Positions 45,501 through 54,500 of a stretch of DNA of 64,000 nucleotides are shown piece by piece. The notes under the pieces are model-generated. The model searched no databases. It saw only the letters and a list, made by a program, of their open reading frames with translations, and was not told the DNA's origin. This DNA comes from Leptasterias polaris (Eukaryota > Echinodermata > Asteroidea > Forcipulatida > Asteriidae): contig JAZGTN010000119.1 in assembly GCA_037783415.1 (NCBI GenBank), positions 310,001-374,000 of the forward strand. Reading direction: 5' to 3'. A program made the translations under genes and the position numbers. Positions within the stretch are counted from its first letter, which is position 1; the number at the start of each line of letters is the position of its first letter.

Positions 45501-48500
45501 ATGAGATATAATTTAAAACAAAGATTTAATTTCAGAAATAAAAATGTTCTTCGTTTGACGTGTTTTCTCGTTCGGATACGCACGAGACTTGCACAGTCTA
45601 TTGTCAAAAACCAGTGTTTTTCTTTGGCGTATCCCAACATATGCATAACATAGCAAACCTGTGAACTAATTTGGTTCAAATTGGTCATCGAAGTTGCAGG
45701 AAAATAATGAAAGAAAAACACCTTTGCTGTTGCATTGCTCATGACTGTGACCTCTGAATTTGGAAACAAATTCACATGTGGGTTGTAAGCTGTGATTATT
45801 AATAAGTAGATGATGGGAAAAGGGTTTGTTCCCTTCCCATATCGGACTAGACAGCTCAGCTAGGAGAGAAAGGATCGTTTGATTTAGCGGGTAGACATAA
45901 GGTGCAAGAGTATAAAGCCAAGTGAGTTTGCGACTGAAAATCCACGTCGCATGCATCTTCTTGAAGCAGCGTGTGGTGACCAGCGCCTATTATACCCGCA
46001 TCCTCAAGGTGGAAACAAGAAATCGTGAAATTTTAGAGCCTTTTGTCTTGTCGATTTCAACTGACATCGACGAGGCAGGTAGTGGTAGAATCTTTTCAGA
46101 ACAAGGTGTACGTGAAGATTTGGGACTACTATATGGAAAGGACAAGTTTTTTGGGGAGTAGCCCCCGTGGTATCAACCTGACTCCTGAGTAGTGGAAGAC
46201 AATGGTGGATTAATGACCTCTGATTACATGTGTGCTGCTGTGCACTAATCTCTGCTCTTGTTTCAGTGGTCAATAATTTCGGTCACAATTGGTTACTTGA
46301 TATCAAAACAATTCAGTAACGAGAGGGAAGGGAAAGCGATTCTGTCTCTCTTTTAGCTTTTGTGCGCACTTTCTAATAAGGGGGCACAAGTCTCATCAAA
46401 CCATCTGAAGGACAAAGCAATTATGTTTGAAGAATTTTAAGTGTCTTGCTGTAGGATATATACCCCCAAGAGACCATCCAAGCAGTGGAGCGTATTTTGT
46501 GCCACAAACTTCACCCAAGTGTTGGTCAACACACTCTTAATTAGCTATGTGGTAAATATGTTTTGTATTACTCGTTTGTGATTATTTACTTGAAATATAA
46601 TTTTTTTTTCCTCTAATGACGTCCCGGGTGTCCAACTCGACCCCGTTGCCCTTTATTAGCGTGTAGTTGGGAGAAACGGTTTAATAAAAGCTGTTGCCTC
46701 ATTAGCTTTCTACGGGAACTACACTGTGTCTGTGCTGACGGTATTATTGTAATTGGCCCCAAGGGGAGGAACAGCTCAAAGCTCTGGTGTTACGTCCTTC
46801 GGATGGAACGTAAGGTCGTTGGTCCCGTGTGTTGTGTAATGTACGTAAAAGAACCCAGTAACACTTATCGCTATTAGTATTAGAGAGAGGGGTTTGCCCC
46901 CGCGGTGTGGCGGGCAGTGGCTGCTGAATGCGCTGCAGTATCTTGTAAACCCTTACAAGGTGCTACGTAAATCGGTTTCATAATTAAAACAATTAAAACA
47001 ACCTGTCTTTGAATGTTTTTGTCTGTTCAAGCGGCTCGTGAGTACCTTATCGGTTAATACATGCACTGTATAAGAATACATATCATTATTCTGATCAAGG
47101 CAAAACAAAATTAAATTAAAATATGTTGCCGGTTACAAACCATAAAGGAAGAGGAGTTTTGTAAAACAGAAATAAAAGCTGTCTTTGTGTAATAAAAAAG
47201 GAGAAAAGAAAAGCAGTGAATTTAATTGATTTGTTTGTATAGACCTTATGCATTGACGTCACCAAGCCGCCATCTTAGAGGTAAACTGATGATGAAACAA
47301 TGGAAACGCGCTGATTTGTACGCGCGGCGCACAGGACTGGCCAATGAGCATCTTCCTTTTGACCTCTAGGTGAGGGCGCCCTACTCAAATGACGTCATAT
47401 GCATAAGGTCTATTGGTGTCTTCAGCTGAACATCAGGTCACACATGTTTACACCAAGACGCCCCAATTTGTATTTTTAGTTTATGTATGACTCCTTGATT
47501 AAAGTGTGGGTGCATTGATACTCGCCTACTTGGCAGCGACATTAACCTGCATGTCTCAAATTGAATTGAGCTGGAGTCTATCTTGAGAGTTCAATACTCT
47601 ATTAAAATGACTGGCAGTTACCCCGTGGAGAAATCACGGAGGTAAAATCACGTCTGACTGAAAGGTCAATCCACCCCAAATGAACCCTCGAAACTGAAGA
47701 TTTTCTATTTGCTTACAAGCTTCCCGTCAAGAAATATGAAAACATGAAATGTGAAATTATTTTGTGTGTGCTATGTTTGTGTTCAGTTGCTGTTTTTTTA
47801 AAAATATACTATTGTTATTATTATTTTTATTGTGTTGTACTTCCTTCTGCATTGGTGGTAACAAAACAACATTGAGACTGATTGATAGAGAGGCAATTTC
47901 CTGTCTTTCTGTAAGAGTCTTGTAAAAGTAGATTTTTTTTTTTTTACACTGGGGGCATTGTTGACTGCAGAAAACTGAAGTTTAATGGAATAATGAGGTG
48001 AAATCCATCTCTATTCAGCCCCAGTATTTGTAGACTGTATGCCGGCCACATTCTTTACTTGTCTACATAAAATAGGACATTAGGGATGTTACACTGAGAC
48101 CTGTCATTGCAGAGCCCAATACATAGCTTCCTGCTCAGGTCCTATGCAGCTGACAACTCCGTCAGTCTGGATGTTCATCTGCGATTCTTTCTTTACGATG
48201 AGTATAGAGTGTTATGACCTAGGACATTCGCACTTTGTTTTATAGATGGCAGTTTCTACAAAGTTTCACCAACTTTCACCAACGTTCTCAAGACAATCAT
48301 AAAATTAATATAATAAATATAACCCTACCACTATAAGTACACTTAGTCCAAATACCAACTTGTTCCACAATTTCACACAGGTGTCGTGGCCGAGCGAATA
48401 AGAGCACCGGACTCAAGCTCTGGTGGTTCAGATCAGCAGAGTGTGGGTTCGAGTCCTGGTCGTGACACTTGTGTCCCTAGCAAGACACCCAACCATTATT

Positions 48501-51500
48501 GCTTCGTCCTTCGGATGGGACTCTAAGCCGTTGGTCCCGTGTGTTGTGTAATGCACGTAAAAGAACCCAGTGCACTTATCGAAAAGAGAAGGGGTTCGCC
48601 CCGGTGTTCCTGGTTTGATTGGCTGCATATTGCGCCACAGCACCTTGTAAACCATTACATGGTGCTATGTAAAGGAATAGGTCTCATACTTCAAAACGTA
48701 GCTCCACATACCTTGCAGGAAAATACTGACTGTTGAAGCGCCTTGAGTGTCACTGAGTGACATATATGCGCGTTATATAAGAAGCCACTATTATTACTAT
48801 TACTATGTTATTTTGAGGAATTTTGAAGGACGTGTGTGCGAGTTAGCAATAAAGATATTCCGAAATCCACAAAGAACCATCCAGCTCCTGTGAAATTTAG
48901 AAGAACATATTTCGTTCCACATAATATGTAGGTCCAAGGCTTTTGAACCCAACAAAATATATCAGCTGTACTGGCAGAGCTGTTGACTCGAGTCGTTGAC
49001 TTGGACTCGTGTCAGATTCTAGTTGCCAATTCCATCGACTTGCGACTTGACTTAACTTGACTCGGGGGAAATGACTTGTGACTTGTGACTTGACTTGACT
49101 GGGCCTATATGAGCTGTACTGGTTGTCTCAAACAGTGGTTATGGTTCTGTACTTGAAACATTCATGTTCAGTACACTGCGAGAACTTAGTGTTAAAATTG
49201 ACACCAATGGTGCTCAAACAGCACTTGTTTCTGCCAAAACGATTACATTGGTAACAACACGGTGTCAATTTTAGCAGCCCAGTTTATGCAGTTTAAATGT
49301 CTTTTTGTTTTACTGTTTGAAACAGTTTCTTCAATATCAACTGTGGGAAATATTTTAACAGCAATATAGATTGACAATATTTACTTAATGTTGTCGCCAA
49401 AGAAAATGATGGTAGTTTTGTATGCCAAAAGGACATTTTGTATGTACAGATATAAGGGTAAAATTTAAAACCCAACCAGTGCGCGTGAAAAGCCAATATT
49501 TATAATCTAAAGTTCAACAGGCATTGTTGATAGCGAACTGCCTTCAGCTAATCTCAATTTTAAACAGCAACTTCAGAAATCGGCACAGAAAACAACTCTT
49601 TGTGATTCAAATTTTTGCACCAGCCACAAGTACATGTACATGTAAACACCAATGGCACTGTTTGCATGGATATCATACACAAAGCAAGGTGCTCTGAGAC
49701 AGCAGTGCAGGTACTTGGGACTCGGAAAGGAATTCATCTGCAATCGTTACCAATATTTCAACTGTTCTTATAAGATAATCTCCAGTCATGCCTGTGCATA
49801 GATAGTCCGCAACACTAGCTATCAGTGCTGGATTTTACACGATATCTTCATGTAATTTATGCCCCATATGGTGTTCAAAGAGCACTCTAACCCCAGAGCA
49901 CTTCTCTTCCTTTCCCCGTAGGAGTCACATGACGCCCAGGCAGTCTCATTCCCAGGAGTATTCAACGGAGATTGTAATACTCTTGTATATAGGCACCTGG
50001 TGATAACTCCAACTAATTTATGGCATTGGTCTTCACTGGTAACTGGAATTCAATACCAGGAGTTTGATGCACAAGAGAACATTTTAGAATGAACCTATCA
50101 AAACTGTTTACTACGAATACAGTGTATTATTACAGTCACTTGTTTAAGGAACTAGTTGGCTAGAATTTTTTTTTTTTTTTTTATGAGATATCGCCTAACT
50201 CACAAGGCCACGGACGGCCACTCAAGGTGAGGGCTACACATAACTGATTTGGGCTATCGACCCAAATCAATTGACACCAGGGGCACGTTGCCTCCTACTC
50301 CTGGGGCTGAAACAGGGTTACCCCCTTTACAGTCCTTAATGATGTAGGCATGGGTATCATCCACTAGGAGCCTGTCTGGTAGAGCAGAATGCACTACCTT
50401 CCCAACTTTTTCGAAGCAATTATGGTTAAGTGCCTTGCTCAGGGGCACAAGTGTCATGACCGGGTATCGAACCCACACTCTGCTGCTGAAAACACCAGAG
50501 CTTAGGTCCGGTGCTCTAGACCGCTCGGCCACGACACGCCACAATGACATTGTTCACTGTGGACAATGTCACCTTGTTTATAAAAAGACTACATCTGAAC
50601 ATTCCATGACATTTCCTGGCAGGCAAGATACTGCACTGGTCATAAGAGATAGTTGCCTTTTTGGTTGATAGTCACCACATAAAACCAAGAATTGTATACT
50701 TAAAACAGCCATACAAATTTTGATGTGTCCCCCGTATTCGTCATATCGAAAATTTGTACAAATTGTACCGTGCTATTTCCACAGGAGGCTGGTTTAGGGT
50801 TCTTTTATCGCTATAGACCTTATGCATTGACGTCACCAAGCCGCCATCTTAGAGGTAAACTGATGATGAAACAATGGAAACGCGCTGATTTGTACGCGCG
50901 GCGCACAGGACTGGCCAATGAGCATCTTCCTTTTGACCTCTAGGTGAGGGCGCCCTACTCAAATGACGTCATATGCATCAGGTCATTTTCACAGAGCTTT
51001 TCTTTATATCATGTTAATACACTGCCATGTGACTATAGACCTTATGCATATTACGTCATTTGAGTAGGGCGCCCTCACCTAGAGGTCAAAAGGAAGATGC
51101 TCATTGGCCAGTCTTGTGCGCCGCGCGTACAAATCAGCGCGTTTCCATTGTTTCATCATCAGTTTACCTCTAAGATGGCGGCTTGGTGACGTCAATGCAT
51201 AAGGTCTATTGTATTTATTAGAAATGCTCTAAATGTATGGATGCTTTTGTCTTATTTTGACAGGTTTCTCCCGGCTTGCATTAGAATCTTCTTAGCATTC
51301 TTTAGTTTTACTGCAAAGCTTTAACCACTCTATCTATGCCTCTGTTAACCCTGATGTAACGTGCTCTATAAAGATCGTGTCACACAAGGCAATTTACAGG
51401 CAACAAGTTCAAGGCAATTTCCCAAAAAATAAATGGAAAATCATTCACATTTCAGTTTTTCTCAATATTTTCCCGGGGATAGTGAGTTGCAGCTTAGAAG

Positions 51501-54500
51501 AATATGCTTTAAGGCAATGTCACATTGGGCAACTTACAGGCAACCAGTCGCCAGGCAATCTCCAGTTAGAACATTCCTTCACGTTTCAATTCAGTTTTCT
51601 CACTATTTTCTTTGGGATAGTGAGTTACAGCTATATAAGAATATATCTTGAGCTGCAGAAGCGTTCCTTGTGTTTGCAGTGCAGTTTTTGTTGCCTCTAA
51701 GTTGCCTGAACTGGGCCCAATTTCAGGGCTCTGCTTACCGCCGAATTTTGCGCTCGCGGTCACCATTCTCCGCTTACCGAGCAAGCGCCGAATGTCTGCG
51801 CTAGCTGAGTAAACGTAGAACGCCTATAGTAAACGTGGACTACGCAAGCGCACAAGCAAAAATTCCCTGCTAACCCGTAAAATACGCTTGACGTAAGCGC
51901 GGAATTCCCTGCTTCCGTAAGCGCCGAATATTTGCTTACCGTAAGCAGAGCCATGAAATTTGGCCCAGATTTCCCTGTGTGACAAGGCCTTTACTCTGCC
52001 GGAGTGCATACAGAGCAATGGGTTGCCTCCAAGTTGCCTGAAAAAAAACCCCATTGCCCTGTGTGCGCGCCATAGCCTTAACAATGAATGTACTTAGAAG
52101 GCTATCACTCATGCATTGGTTTATTTCCCCCGTTCTTTCAGGTGCGAGTGCTATGACTACCTCTTTGAGGTTGCAGTCCAAATGAAGCAACTACGCATGG
52201 ATCCAACACAAAAGCCAATTCCAGGGGCGGAAAACGGCATTAAGTGACTGGATTATCACCATGGCAACAAAGGCATGACGTTTTATTTTTGTATTTGTTT
52301 GCTCTCTTATCATTCTGTCTAATCCCCCTTGTCGTTGCATCTTGGCCATATCATTTGCGGCATCCCATTTCTTCAATTATAATTCATTACTTCTAACATT
52401 ATTGGTGACTAATGAGAACATTCTTAAGGTGATGGGTGTTGCTCTTCATGGCTGTTCTGTACATACCTTATTAATTTGTTCTTCTATAACACTTTTCCAC
52501 TGGCACAACAATACAAAATGAAAAATACAGAGAAATATATAAAGAATATAGTTGATACAATAACATACGTATACAAAAATATTTATAAATTTACAGCAAA
52601 CCGCCAGTGAGTGGCAAGATGGAACAGTTTACCAACACCTCTACAGAGCCATCCTATCACAGTTGAACGGGGAATGATGGGGGTGGGGGAGGGGGGGGGG
52701 GAGGGGAAATAGGGAGGGAGGGGAAAGAGGGAGGGGAAAGAGGGAGGGGATCGGTGGTAAACTATAGAAAAGGAAAGGAACAAAAATGAGGACATAATCC
52801 AGTGGTTGGATGTTCAATCAACAGTATTTTCATTTTTATATGTGGGGAAGTTATTTTTGTCGTCGAGTCATCCACTGGTGTATAAAGTGATTCGACTTGG
52901 AAATAAATATTTAAAGGGAAATTATACCATCGTATTGTTGTGAGGAATTGAACTTGTTGGGTAGGATTTTATATGACCTTCTGTTTACATAGGCGTCCAC
53001 AAAGCAGGAACAAAATGGTGAGGATTTTAAGTTGTCAGACACCTTGTGTGTTAACAACTCATTGGACGACCATAGCTGGTTGGACGACCATAGCTTCAAA
53101 ATTATACACAATTTAATTTCTCTTTTAAACGAACCAACACCTGGCGAAATTATTTTGTTGGATACATGGGATTAATATGTTCTTTCTGTCAAGTAAACTA
53201 TTTTGTAGTAACTTAGAGGTACATTTTTTCACGTCTGCAAATGATGTCATCTATACCTTTAAAAGGTCATTTTCCAGTATGTATTCATTTATTTATTTAA
53301 TGATTTATTTATGTGTATTTATTTATTTAGATAAAAATCACCTTTACTGTAAAGCGGGACCTAATCACATTTCTCTGTCTGCGGTAATCGACAAATTATT
53401 TCACAGGTTATTTTAATAATTAGGCATTATTGCTTGTTTGTCTGCGTTCATCAGGTTGAACAGAGGCTTGTCGCTAAGTCTGTGAGCGGTTGAGATTGGT
53501 GTCTATAAACGCAGACTTCCGCTATAGATAGGTTGCAGTATGACGTAAATCGGCCATCTTTACGGGCAGTTTGGAACACACAGTCATGCGTTACGCGTGA
53601 GAACGGCGTGCAGTACGCGCACATTTCACAAAACTCATTGCGTGATTGGTGAGTGAACGACGCGGCTGCGTTAATCATTTGAGCGCTTGACGCGCCTGCA
53701 AGCCAAAATGCAATTTGCCCGTAAAGATGGCGTCTACTGGGAACTATCTATATTAGCAGAGTCATGAAATTAGTTCACATCTGCTTCTCCTTCTAATTTA
53801 TTTATTTCATTGTTTCTCTTACATCAAGATCAATTCATACACACATGTATTCATTCAACAAAGACTCATACAAAGAGGTAACAATTTTTATTAGAATGCA
53901 GAAGTATAATGAAGTCAATCTGGTGCACTCATAATTTATTTATTTATTGTTGTTTTTTAAAGTTCCATCAAAACTAAGACATAGTCCTACACATTCATGT
54001 TTATTATATACAAAAAGAAGCATACGAAAAGGTGACAATTTTTATTAGAATGCACAAGTATAATAAGTCAATCTAGTGGCCCTCGTCATTTATTTCAAAG
54101 TAGCTGTTATTTTCTACCGATATAAATAAATCATACTCTTTGATGTATATTTTTCTGAGGATACTGTTGCAAGAAGCTCTTTTAAAATGTATAACTCCAG
54201 GGGTTATCAAAGTATGGAAATGCCTTCATTATACTGGCATATGATTTCTCAGGATTTTTCCCCGATTTCAGGATCCTTTAAATTTTCTTGAAATTACGTA
54301 AAGCAATCATCAAAGGGAGAAAGAACTAGTCCACGCACAGAAACAAATAGTTTTGTAAGAAACAAGTATTAGATTTAATACACGGTTGTACCCGCAAGTT
54401 TACTATTTATTTATTTATAGTTACTTCTTATTTTCACACCATGCAAAGCTTCAAACACCACTTAAATAGTTTTGTATTTCTGGTGATCGCACAGTGTCTG

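Noticed and set aside
45922..46161. 79-codon plus-strand frame beginning [13 protein letters not shown]
   Set aside because: No family motif, no splice context, and the reverse strand is open over the same stretch; treated as chance.
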